A DNA stretch of 41,489 nt from Cytophagaceae bacterium (lineage in GTDB: Bacteria; Bacteroidota; Bacteroidia; Cytophagales; Spirosomataceae). The translations under genes were made by a program, and so were the position numbers. The stretch lies in NCBI GenBank assembly GCA_024642485.1, contig JAHEAY010000005.1, positions 1 through 41,489 of the forward strand, read 5' to 3'. The notes under the pieces were generated by a model. That model was given only the letters and a program-made list of their open reading frames with translations. It was not told where the DNA came from and made no database searches. Below are positions 8,406-17,060 of this stretch, piece after piece (the stretch's first letter is position 1; every line of letters starts with the position of its first letter).

Positions 8406-8854
8406 GATAGTTGCTTAATGTTGATTTGCCGACCTCGTAATTCGACAGTATCTCCTACCCTTTTTCCCATCAATAAGGCACCTAGGGGCGATTCCGGTGA
8501 AATAACATAGATTGTTTCTGAAGCGATCTGCATCTGCCCCATCCCAATGGTCATATAATACGTTTCGAAATTTGTTTCAATTAATGAGCCTTGTGTGACA
8601 AAATCAGTAGATTTAAGTGGATCTAAGGCTTTTAATTTCAATAATTGTTGTTGGGAAATATCCACACTTGCGCTCAACTTATCCATTTCGCGTTGCATCA
8701 TTTCTCGTCCCGTTTCATACTTATCTCCTGCACTACTTTTCGTATCAGAGTCCCGTGATTCTTTGGCTAGACTCCAATCGTGTTTTGCTTGTTGAATCTG
8801 GACAGCCAATTGCTCCATGAGCTTTTGATGTATTTCTTTTTTGTTACAATTCAT
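8402..8854 (-). CDS. GreA/GreB-like transcription elongation factor family protein
   Basis: Coiled N-half (DTKSSAGDKYETGREMMQREMDKL) and C-terminal GreA-like domain (ISPESPLGALLMGKRVGDTVELRGRQINIKQLS). Confidence 0.65.
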   Translation of the reverse strand: MNCNKKEIHQKLMEQLAVQIQQAKHDWSLAKESRDSDTKSSAGDKYETGREMMQREMDKLSASVDISQQQLLKLKALDPLKSTDFVTQGSLIETNFETYYMTIGMGQMQIASETIYVISPESPLGALLMGKRVGDTVELRGRQINIKQLS

Positions 8855-8894
8855 GTGAAGGATATGAATTCGAAAATTATCGATAATTTCGCGA

Positions 8895-9758
8895 ATGACC
8901 TATTTCTCACCCACCGACTTAATTATTAATCCCGACGGAAGTTCCTATCATTTGGCTATTCGGCCGGATCAAGTGACTGACCAAATTATATTAGTGGGTG
9001 ATCCGGAACGTGTGCCTAAAGTATCTCAGTATTTTGATCGAATCGATACGAAAATACATAAGAGGGAGTTTGTGAGTCATTTTGGGGTATTGAATGGAAA
9101 ACGAATTGGTGTAATTTCTTCAGGCATAGGTGCGGATAATGTGGAAATTGTATTGAATGAATTGGACGCACTTGTCAATATCGATTTTGAAACGCGTCTT
9201 GAAAAAGCGACAAAAAAATCGCTGGAATTCATTCGAATTGGTACTTCAGGAAGCATTCAAGCAAATATACCCGTTGATTCGTTCTTAGTTTCAGAAGCTG
9301 CGATTGGATTTGATAATTTAGCACAGTTTTATGGTTTTACGGGTGAAAATATGTTGGAAGCTGATGCATTAAACCAATGGGGGAATTTAATTCATTATCC
9401 ACTCCCGCTTTATGGGGCAAGAGCGAGTTCCAAACTTTTGAATAAATTCACAGTTATTCCACTTCGGGGCTATACGCTCACTGCACCAGGTTTTTATGCC
9501 CCACAAGGCAGAACTGTTCGAATGAAGTCTTTGTTGCCTAATTTCTTGCAGGATGTTTCTGCGCAGCCATTTCACGGGAATCAAATAACCAATATCGAAA
9601 TGGAAACGGCAGCATATTATGCATTTGCTTCATCCATGGGGCATGACATGATTTCTTTGAATGCGATTTTAGCTAACCGAATCACGCATGAATTTTCAAA
9701 TAATCCGGAAGGTCAAATACAAGCTCTTATTGAGTTGGCGCTAGATTCAATTGCATAA
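8895..9758 (+). CDS. Nucleoside phosphorylase (uridine/purine phosphorylase family)
   Basis: VGDPERVPKVSQYFD, GVISSGIGADNVEIVLNELDAL, FIRIGTSGSIQ, TNIEMETAAYYAFA. Confidence 0.88.
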   Translation: MTYFSPTDLIINPDGSSYHLAIRPDQVTDQIILVGDPERVPKVSQYFDRIDTKIHKREFVSHFGVLNGKRIGVISSGIGADNVEIVLNELDALVNIDFETRLEKATKKSLEFIRIGTSGSIQANIPVDSFLVSEAAIGFDNLAQFYGFTGENMLEADALNQWGNLIHYPLPLYGARASSKLLNKFTVIPLRGYTLTAPGFYAPQGRTVRMKSLLPNFLQDVSAQPFHGNQITNIEMETAAYYAFASSMGHDMISLNAILANRITHEFSNNPEGQIQALIELALDSIA

Positions 9759-10224
9759 CATAATCATCCATCACATAGCCATGCCCGATGTCTAAAACCA
9801 TTTCTTTGGCCCGAATGAAACCTAGTTTTTCATAAAATTGAACCGCTGAATTGTATTTGTTTACATTTAATTCAACATGCTTCACTCCTGCCTGCAAGGC
9901 ATTCTCTTTTACAAACTGAATGATTTGTCTGCCCGTACCTTTTGATTTTTGGTCAGGATCCAAATAGATTTTATGCAATTTCATTCGATCGGGTTCCGTT
10001 ATTTCAAATGAAAAATAACCGAGAGGCTGCTGTGCATTAACTACCAAATAAAAGGCTATCGAAGAATTTATTTGTTTCTGTAGTACCTCACTTGAATACA
10101 TCATGTCCAACATGTACAAGGTCTGTTCCTCAGATAAAATATGTCCATAGGTTGGACGCCAAGCTTTTTCAGCGATTTGTTGGATCACAGGAATATCAGA
10201 AATGTCGGCTTTTCGGAATTGCAT
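9727..10224 (-). CDS. GNAT family N-acetyltransferase
   Basis: MQFRKADISDIPVIQQIAEKAWRPTYG...KIYLDPDQKSKGTGRQIIQFVKENALQAGVKHVELNVNKYNSAVQFYEKLGF. Confidence 0.9.
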   Translation of the reverse strand: MQFRKADISDIPVIQQIAEKAWRPTYGHILSEEQTLYMLDMMYSSEVLQKQINSSIAFYLVVNAQQPLGYFSFEITEPDRMKLHKIYLDPDQKSKGTGRQIIQFVKENALQAGVKHVELNVNKYNSAVQFYEKLGFIRAKEMVLDIGHGYVMDDYVMQLNLAPTQ

Positions 10225-10275
10225 AGGCTAAATTTGTGCGTTCAAATTTGTAAATTGCTTACAAATATACAATCT

Positions 10276-11043
10276 ATGAAGCCACTTATTTTAATTGCCA
10301 ACGATGATTCTATTTCTTCCAAAGGAATTCGGGTTTTAACCGAAATTATGTCGGAAATGGGTGAAGTAGTCGTGATTGCGCCTGATTCACATCAATCAGG
10401 TATGGGCCACGCCATTACCATGGGAGTCCCATTACGTGTGACTGAAACGCATGATTTTGGACCGAATGTGAAGTCATATAAGTGTTCAGGTACTCCTGCA
10501 GATTGTGTGAAAATAGGAAAACACTTGATTTTAAAGGATCGCAACATTGATTTAGTTGTATCTGGAATCAACCATGGTTCTAATGCTTCTATATCCGTTT
10601 TGTATTCTGGAACGATGTCGGCTGCCATTGAAGCAGCCATGGAAGGCATTCCGGCGATTGGTTTTTCTTTGTGTGACTTTAAATCAGATGCAGATTTTAG
10701 CCATTGCCATGATTACATAATAAAGATAAGCCAACAAGTATTAGTGCATGGTTTACCCAAAGGATTGACCTTAAATGTAAACTTTCCTGCTAAATCAGAT
10801 GTCGCACCTAAAGGAATTAAAGTAGTAAAACAGGCCGATGCGGTATATAGAGAGCGTTTTGCTGAACGCAAAGACCCTTATGGCCAATCTTACTATTGGA
10901 TGGACGGTGATATCGAGCATTTTGATAAAGGCAATAATACCGACTTAGACGCTTTGGAGGAAAATTACGTGAGTATCGTTCCAATCAAATACGATCTAAC
11001 CGACTACGATGAATTAAAGGAGATGCAATCCTGGGACCTTTAA
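10276..11043 (+). CDS. surE: 5'/3'-nucleotidase SurE
   Basis: MKPLILIANDDSISSKGIRVL, VVIAPDSHQSGMGHAIT, CSGTPADCVKIG, VVSGINHGSN, YSGTMSAAIEA. Start at 10276 rather than the ORF-track 10141. Confidence 0.95.
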   Translation: MKPLILIANDDSISSKGIRVLTEIMSEMGEVVVIAPDSHQSGMGHAITMGVPLRVTETHDFGPNVKSYKCSGTPADCVKIGKHLILKDRNIDLVVSGINHGSNASISVLYSGTMSAAIEAAMEGIPAIGFSLCDFKSDADFSHCHDYIIKISQQVLVHGLPKGLTLNVNFPAKSDVAPKGIKVVKQADAVYRERFAERKDPYGQSYYWMDGDIEHFDKGNNTDLDALEENYVSIVPIKYDLTDYDELKEMQSWDL

Positions 11044-11571
11044 TGCATAGGTTAACAAAGTCGTAATTGATAATACATCCTTTATTTCCCCGTTGAGTGC
11101 CATCTGGATGGCTTCTTGAACGGGGATTTTTTTAATCTGCAATTGTTCCGTGTCTTCCGGTTCTGCTTCAGTGAATTGTAAATTGGTCGCCAAAAACATC
11201 ATCGCTTTTTCATCCGTCACGGAATTGGACAAATAATTTTCTCCTAATAGAGTCCATTGTGACGCCATTAAACCCGTTTCTTCTTTCAGCTCTCTTTTCG
11301 CTGCATCTAAAGGTGATTCGTCTTGGCATCCTCCCTCTGGTAACTCCCATGAATAGGCATTAATTGTATAGCGAAATTGGCCTACAAGGTATGTATTTCC
11401 TTCAGCGTCAATAGGTAAAACAGCAATTGCTTGGTTTTTGAAATGTACTTTACCATAAATTCCGGGTTCGCCATTCGGTTTAATGACATCATGATGCTCT
11501 ACACGGATCCAATCGTTTTCGTATGGCGTACTGATTTGTATTGTTTTCCAAGGGTTTGCTTCCTGTTCCAT
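11014..11571 (-). CDS. NUDIX hydrolase (ADP-ribose pyrophosphatase-like)
   Basis: Nudix box GGCQDESPLDAAKRELKEETGLMASQW. Confidence 0.92.
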   Translation of the reverse strand: MEQEANPWKTIQISTPYENDWIRVEHHDVIKPNGEPGIYGKVHFKNQAIAVLPIDAEGNTYLVGQFRYTINAYSWELPEGGCQDESPLDAAKRELKEETGLMASQWTLLGENYLSNSVTDEKAMMFLATNLQFTEAEPEDTEQLQIKKIPVQEAIQMALNGEIKDVLSITTLLTYALKVPGLHLL

Positions 11572-11608
11572 CCAACAAAAATACTATCTTTGTTATGATT
11601 TTACGCGC

Positions 11609-12583
11609 ATGAAACAAAGGCTTATTATTTTTTCGTTTGTATTGAGTTTGCTCATCATGGCGGCAAAGTTTTATGTCTATTATCTTAGCGGTTCCACGGC
11701 GATTTTGACAGATGCGCTAGAATCCATCATCAACGTGGTTGCTGCAGCCTTTGCGTATTATTCTGTGTATTTAGCTTCCTTGCCACGCGATTTAAACCAT
11801 CCTTATGGGCATGGTAAAATTGAATTTTTCGCTTCTGGTTTAGAAGGGGTGCTTATTCTATTAGCATCTGCTTACATATTTCTACATGCATCCCAACATT
11901 TAATTTCCACACCTACGTTAACTCGCCTTGATTTAGGTATGTACGTTTCTTTAGGTTCGGCTTTATTGAATGGCCTCATGGGATTTTATTTGGTGCGTAT
12001 AGGTAAATCGTCTCATTCACCAGCGCTTATTGCGGATGGGAAACATTTGACCTTAGATGCTTATAATGGGTTATTAATCGTATTTGCATTAGGATTAACT
12101 TTCTTCACCCAGTGGATTTGGGTGGATGCAGTGGCTTCAATCGTTTTTGCCCTGTTGATGTGTTGGCAAGGTATCCGACTAATTCGAGAATCGGTAGCAG
12201 CTTTGATGGACGAAGCCAATCCCGCTGTTTTTAATAAGGTGATTGATTGGATCATGCAACACCAGAAGGCCACTTGGATTGATCTACACAATCTGCGTAT
12301 TCAACAATATGGTGGAGATTTACACATTGACTGCCATCTAACACTTCCACGTTATTGGGATTTAAGTCGCGTTCACGATGAAATACATGATTTTGAAATG
12401 ACGATAGGTAAAGTTTTACCTACTGAGATAGAAATTTTTGTACATGTAGACCCTTGCCTAGATGCTTGTTGCTCACATTGCGAAATTTCAGATTGCCCGA
12501 TTCGTACAAAAGAATTCTCCAAGAAAATAGAATGGACTGCCAAAAACATGGCCATGAATCAAAAGCACTTTAACGAGCTTTAA
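11609..12583 (+). CDS. Cation diffusion facilitator family transporter
   Basis: GSTAILTDALESIINVVAAAFAYYS, LPRDLNHPYGHGKIEFFASGLEG, SPALIADGKHLTLDA; C-terminal cysteine-rich tail ACCSHCEISDCPIR. Confidence 0.9.
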   Translation: MKQRLIIFSFVLSLLIMAAKFYVYYLSGSTAILTDALESIINVVAAAFAYYSVYLASLPRDLNHPYGHGKIEFFASGLEGVLILLASAYIFLHASQHLISTPTLTRLDLGMYVSLGSALLNGLMGFYLVRIGKSSHSPALIADGKHLTLDAYNGLLIVFALGLTFFTQWIWVDAVASIVFALLMCWQGIRLIRESVAALMDEANPAVFNKVIDWIMQHQKATWIDLHNLRIQQYGGDLHIDCHLTLPRYWDLSRVHDEIHDFEMTIGKVLPTEIEIFVHVDPCLDACCSHCEISDCPIRTKEFSKKIEWTAKNMAMNQKHFNEL

Positions 12584-13266
12584 GCAGGTTTTAAGCTACT
12601 CATTCCTCCGTCAACTCCGATAACTTGACCTGTAATCCAAGTGTTTTCTGGGCTTAATAAAAAGGCTGATAAATTGGCTACGTCACTCGACTCTCCTACC
12701 CGACCTAATGGATGGCGTTTTCCTCCTGCCTCAATTTTTTCAGGACTATTTAATAAGCCTGCGGCTAAAGGCGTATTTGTTAGGGATGGTGCGATTGCAT
12801 TCACACGAATTTGTTGGCTTGCTAATTCAGCGGCTAACGAGCGTGTTAATCCTTCGATGGCCCCTTTGGAACTCGCAATGGATGCATGAAATCCCATACC
12901 CGTTTGAACGGCAACGGTACTATATAAAACGATGGATCCGCCCCCATTTTGTTTTAGATTAGGTAAATATGCTTGAATGACTTTAACTGCACCCAGAACA
13001 TTGAGTTGGAAATCAGCTTTAAAATCCTCTTGACTCAAACGGTGAAAAGGTTTTAAAACAATACTCCCGGGACTATATACGATTCCAGCTATGGGACCTT
13101 CAATTGTGGGTAAAGCCTCATTAGAATTAGCATCCCATGTATGATTTTCACAAGAAGGGTTTGCAGTACGCGCAATATTCACTACCTGATGTCCTTCCGA
13201 TATAAGTTTAGCTGCGGTTGCTTCTCCTATTCCATGGCTTGCGCCCACGATGATAAATGTTCCCAC
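12580..13266 (-). CDS. SDR family oxidoreductase
   Basis: FIIVGASHGIGEATAAKLISEGHQVVNIAR, SIVLYSTVAV, IASSKGAIEGLTRSLAAELA, RVNAIAPSLTNTPL, ITGQVIGVDGG. Confidence 0.92.
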   Translation of the reverse strand: MGTFIIVGASHGIGEATAAKLISEGHQVVNIARTANPSCENHTWDANSNEALPTIEGPIAGIVYSPGSIVLKPFHRLSQEDFKADFQLNVLGAVKVIQAYLPNLKQNGGGSIVLYSTVAVQTGMGFHASIASSKGAIEGLTRSLAAELASQQIRVNAIAPSLTNTPLAAGLLNSPEKIEAGGKRHPLGRVGESSDVANLSAFLLSPENTWITGQVIGVDGGMSSLKPA

Positions 13267-13272
13267 AGTTTC

Positions 13273-13974
13273 TTAGTTATGAAGTGAATCTAAAAACTCA
13301 CGTTTAGTCGTTTCCTCTTGGAATTTACCACCATAAAATGAAGTAATGGTTGATGTTGCATCATCTTTAACACCGCGCGAGGAAACACACAAGTGTTTTG
13401 CGTCGATGAATACCGCAACGTGCTCGGTCTTCAATACCTTTTGCAAGTATTTTGCAATTTGCATCGTTAATCGCTCTTGCACCTGTGGGCGTTTAGCAAA
13501 ATACTGCACGATTCGGTTTAATTTGGACAAACCAATCACCTGGCCAGATGAGATGTAAGCAATGTGCGTACGTCCCACGATGGGTACAAAGTGATGTTCG
13601 CAATTCGAATAAAAACTAATGTTTTTCTCGATCAACATTTCATTGTAGCCAAATTTGTTCTCAAACAAGGCGATTTTAGGTTCGTTGGCTGGATTTAAGC
13701 CACTGAAGATTTCCTCGATGTACATTTTAGCCACACGCTTAGGTGTGCCACGTAATGAATCATCTGTCAAATCTAGACCTAAGGTCAACATGATTTCACG
13801 GAAGTGAGATTCTATTTTAGTGATTTTTTCTGCATCAGAAAGAACAAAAGCATCCTCCCTCATCGGTGTTTCGATCGAGGTGGCTACGTGATTGTCTCCA
13901 ATTTCTTCGTCGGTCAACAAGAAACGGTCAGTATCAATTAGCAGGGAATTCAACGAAATTTCTTTCTGTTTCAT
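13273..13974 (-). CDS. folE: GTP cyclohydrolase I
   Basis: GTPKRVAKMYIEEIFSGL, FYSNCEHHFVPIVGRTHIAYIS, GLSKLNRIVQYFAKRPQVQERLTMQIA. Confidence 0.95.
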   Translation of the reverse strand: MKQKEISLNSLLIDTDRFLLTDEEIGDNHVATSIETPMREDAFVLSDAEKITKIESHFREIMLTLGLDLTDDSLRGTPKRVAKMYIEEIFSGLNPANEPKIALFENKFGYNEMLIEKNISFYSNCEHHFVPIVGRTHIAYISSGQVIGLSKLNRIVQYFAKRPQVQERLTMQIAKYLQKVLKTEHVAVFIDAKHLCVSSRGVKDDATSTITSFYGGKFQEETTKREFLDSLHN

Positions 13975-14356
13975 ATAATTTGATTTTTAAATCTAATTCA
14001 GTGGCAATGTTTGGTCTTAACTTATTGTAAATCACTAGAGCGATATTCTCGGCTGTAGGATTTAAACTGGCGAACTCAGGTACATCTAAATTTAAATTTC
14101 GATGATCAAATTTCTTACAAACTTCACGTTGTACTAAATCCGATAAAACTTTTGTATCGATGACATAACCCGTTTCGGGATTAATTGTTCCCGTAACTTG
14201 AATAATTAATTCATAATTATGTCCATGATAGTTCGGATTGTTACACAAACCGAAAATTTCTTTGTTTTTTTCTTCGCTCCATGCGGCATTGTGCAAGCGG
14301 TGTGCTGCATTAAAATGCTCTTTTCGAAAGATGCTTACTTTGGGTGATTCGCTCAT
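13934..14356 (-). CDS. 6-pyruvoyl tetrahydropterin synthase / 6-carboxytetrahydropterin synthase family
   Basis: FRKEHFNAAHRLHNAAWSEEKNKEIFGLCNNPNYHGHNYELIIQVTG...FDHRNLNLDVPEFASLNPTAENIALVIYNKLR. Confidence 0.92.
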   Translation of the reverse strand: MSESPKVSIFRKEHFNAAHRLHNAAWSEEKNKEIFGLCNNPNYHGHNYELIIQVTGTINPETGYVIDTKVLSDLVQREVCKKFDHRNLNLDVPEFASLNPTAENIALVIYNKLRPNIATELDLKIKLYETERNFVEFPAN

Positions 14357-14437
14357 TTTTTTATAATTCTTATAAATTTACAAGAGTAATTTCATTAAAT
14401 TTCAATTTCAACATCTAATAACCTATTTAATCATACT

Positions 14438-15790
14438 ATGAAGCGAAGAAATTTTATCGCTAAATCACTCATTTATTCTTCAGGAGCAGCAATACTGCCC
14501 CATTTAGCTCAAGCGCAAAATATACAACAAACGAAAGTACGTTTAGGTTTCATAGGCGTTGGACTTCGTGGACGAAATCATTTAGAAATGGCCTTGTATC
14601 GTGATGATGTTGAGGTGGTTGCTATTTGTGATGTTGATCCTCAAGCCATTCAGATTGCACAAAAGATGATTACCGACAAAGGTCGCAAGCCTGCAGTTGC
14701 TTATCAGAAAGGAGATCATGATTTTGAAAATTTGGCGAAACGTGCTGACATCGATGGTGTTGTGATTGCGACACCTTGGGAATGGCATGTTCCCATGGCT
14801 TTGGAAGTCATGAAACAAGGGAAATATGCTGGAGTTGAAGTATCTGCTACGGTAACGCTACAAGAATCTTGGGATTTAGTCAACATGTACGAAAAGACTG
14901 GATCACATTGCATGATTTTGGAAAACGTATGTTATCGTCGGGATGTGATGGCAACCCTAAATATGGTTCGACAAGGAATGTTCGGATCTCTTTCTCACGT
15001 ACAATGTGGATACCAACATGATTTACGCGAGGTGAAATTTAATGATGGAAAACAAGCCTATGGCGGTGGAGTAGAATTTGGGGATAAAGGGTTTTCTGAG
15101 GCCAAATGGCGCACGCAACATTCCATCGATCGGAATGGAGATCTTTATCCTACGCATGGTTTAGGACCTGTTGCGGAAATGTTGAACATTAACCGAGGAA
15201 ATCAATTTGCGTATTTGACATCGATGGCCTCTCCTGCGATGGGCTTACATCAATACATCGAGGAAAAAGGTGGTAAAGATCATCCCAATGCGAAGGTCAA
15301 CTTCAAATGCGGAGATGTGGTTCAAACGATGATTAAATGTCACAATGGTGAAACTATTTTAATTACCCATGATACGAATTTGCCTCGCCCTTATTCATTA
15401 GGTTTCCGTGTTCAAGGGACCAAAGGGATTTGGATGGATGATAATAAATCCATTTACCTGGAAGGAGTTTCTCCAAAACCGCATCGCTGGGAGGATTTCA
15501 AGCCTTATCAAGAGAAATATGACCACCCATTATGGAAAGCTCATGCTGCCGATGCAGAAAATGCTGGACACGGGGGGATCGATTATTTTGTTTTGAGAGC
15601 CTTTATTGAATCAGTGAAAGCAAAAGTTGCTCCACCGATCGATGTATATGATGCTGCTGCTTGGTCAGCGATTTCGCCACTCTCAGAAGAGTCGATTGCG
15701 AAGGGCTCCGCTCCTATTCAAATTCCGGATTTCACGCGTGGAAAATGGAAAACTAATAAACCTATTTTTGCATTAAACGATCAATACTAA
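14438..15790 (+). CDS. Gfo/Idh/MocA family oxidoreductase, GH109-like, with Tat-type leader
   Basis: MKRRNFIAKSLIYSSGAAILPHLAQA leader; VRLGFIGVGLRGRNHLEMAL Rossmann motif; ADIDGVVIATPWEWHVPMALEVMKQGKYAGVEV. Confidence 0.88.
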   Translation: MKRRNFIAKSLIYSSGAAILPHLAQAQNIQQTKVRLGFIGVGLRGRNHLEMALYRDDVEVVAICDVDPQAIQIAQKMITDKGRKPAVAYQKGDHDFENLAKRADIDGVVIATPWEWHVPMALEVMKQGKYAGVEVSATVTLQESWDLVNMYEKTGSHCMILENVCYRRDVMATLNMVRQGMFGSLSHVQCGYQHDLREVKFNDGKQAYGGGVEFGDKGFSEAKWRTQHSIDRNGDLYPTHGLGPVAEMLNINRGNQFAYLTSMASPAMGLHQYIEEKGGKDHPNAKVNFKCGDVVQTMIKCHNGETILITHDTNLPRPYSLGFRVQGTKGIWMDDNKSIYLEGVSPKPHRWEDFKPYQEKYDHPLWKAHAADAENAGHGGIDYFVLRAFIESVKAKVAPPIDVYDAAAWSAISPLSEESIAKGSAPIQIPDFTRGKWKTNKPIFALNDQY

Positions 15791-15794
15791 ATCT

Positions 15795-16991
15795 ATGACA
15801 AACGCTAAACAATCCAATGGCCCATTAATCATGATCGGAATACTCTTTTTTGTATTCGGATTTGTTACTTGGGTCAATTCAGTTCTGATTGCTTTTTTTA
15901 AGGAGGCATTCCAACTAAATAATTTTCAATCTTTACTCGTTACGTCTGCCTTTTTCATTTCCTATTTCGTAATGGCAATCCCATCTTCTTGGGTTTTGGC
16001 CAAAACAGGTTTCAAAAATGGCATGTCATTCGGTCTTTTGGCCATGGCGATGGGTACTTTGTTATTTATTCCAGCAGCTAAGGCAGAGAATTATCCACTA
16101 TTTTTATTAGGACTTTTTGTCATTGGAACAGGTTTAGCCTTACTTCAAACAGCATCCAATCCTTATGTGACCATATTAGGTCCTTCTGAATCTGCGGCAC
16201 AAAGGATTTCGGTCATGGGAATTTGCAATAAAGTGGCAGGTATTTTGAGCCAAGTAATTTTTGGTGGATTATTGTTATCATCTGCAGCTGGTGCAGCCAA
16301 ATTGGAAACAGTTATTTTGCCTTACGGAATCATGACGGTTATTCTAATTGCATTAGCTGTATGGGTACGCTTATCTAGTTTGCCTGAAATGGAAGCTGAA
16401 GAATCAGAAGCTGAAAATAGTGCATCTAAATCAAGTGTATGGGCTTATCCTAATTTAGTTTTGGGATTGGTTGCTTTCTTCCTCTATGTAGGTGTTGAAG
16501 TTATGGCGGGTGATACAATCATTAATTATGGTGTTTCTAAAGGTTTTAGCATGGATATCGCTAAGTCCTTTACTAGTTATACACTCTATGGAATGTTGGC
16601 TGGATATGTCGTTGGTATTTTATTTATCCCAAAATACTTAAGCCAACAAAAAGCCTTAAACTATTCAGCCTTATTGGGTATTTTATTTTCGATCGGTGCC
16701 GTTGTATTAGATGGTTATTTGTCAGTTTTATGTATCGCCATGTTGGGTCTGGCCAATGCGCTAATGTGGCCTGCTTTATGGCCTTTAGCGCTTCAAGGAT
16801 TAGGTAAGTTTACCAAAATTGGCTCCGCTTTGATTATCATGATGATTTCAGGTGGAGCGTTGATTCCTTTGGTTTATGGTTCGATTGCTGACCGTTTAGG
16901 CGATACGCAACTCGCTTATTCAATTATGATTCCATGCTATTTATTTATTCTTTATTATGCAACAATTGGGCATAAAAAGAGTTCATGGTAG
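15795..16991 (+). CDS. MFS sugar transporter, FucP/GluP-like
   Basis: Multi-TM; FFVFGFVTWVNSVLIAFFKEAFQLNNFQSLLVTSAFFISYFVMAIPSSW; LGLFVIGTGLALLQTASNPYVTILGP. Confidence 0.88.
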   Translation: MTNAKQSNGPLIMIGILFFVFGFVTWVNSVLIAFFKEAFQLNNFQSLLVTSAFFISYFVMAIPSSWVLAKTGFKNGMSFGLLAMAMGTLLFIPAAKAENYPLFLLGLFVIGTGLALLQTASNPYVTILGPSESAAQRISVMGICNKVAGILSQVIFGGLLLSSAAGAAKLETVILPYGIMTVILIALAVWVRLSSLPEMEAEESEAENSASKSSVWAYPNLVLGLVAFFLYVGVEVMAGDTIINYGVSKGFSMDIAKSFTSYTLYGMLAGYVVGILFIPKYLSQQKALNYSALLGILFSIGAVVLDGYLSVLCIAMLGLANALMWPALWPLALQGLGKFTKIGSALIIMMISGGALIPLVYGSIADRLGDTQLAYSIMIPCYLFILYYATIGHKKSSW

Positions 16992-17010
16992 AGAAAGATA
17001 AGTTTGAAGC

Positions 17011-17048
17011 AGCCCCATCTTTCCATTGGTAGATGGGGCTTTTCTTTG
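17011..17048 (+). terminator. Rho-independent terminator after MFS gene
   Basis: AGCCCCATCT-loop-AGATGGGGCT followed by TTTCTTTG. Confidence 0.85.
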
Positions 17049-17056
17049 TAATTTTG
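17026..17056 (+). promoter_or_regulatory. Putative ispG promoter (TTG 17026-17028, N20, TAATTTTG 17049-17056)
   Basis: Matches TTG-N19/20-TAnnTTTG; ATG follows at 17061. Confidence 0.45.
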
Positions 17057-17060
17057 TTTT

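Noticed and set aside
10141-10275. N-terminal extension of surE
   Set aside because: Conserved SurE begins MKPLILIANDDS at 10276; the extension is antisense to the GNAT gene.
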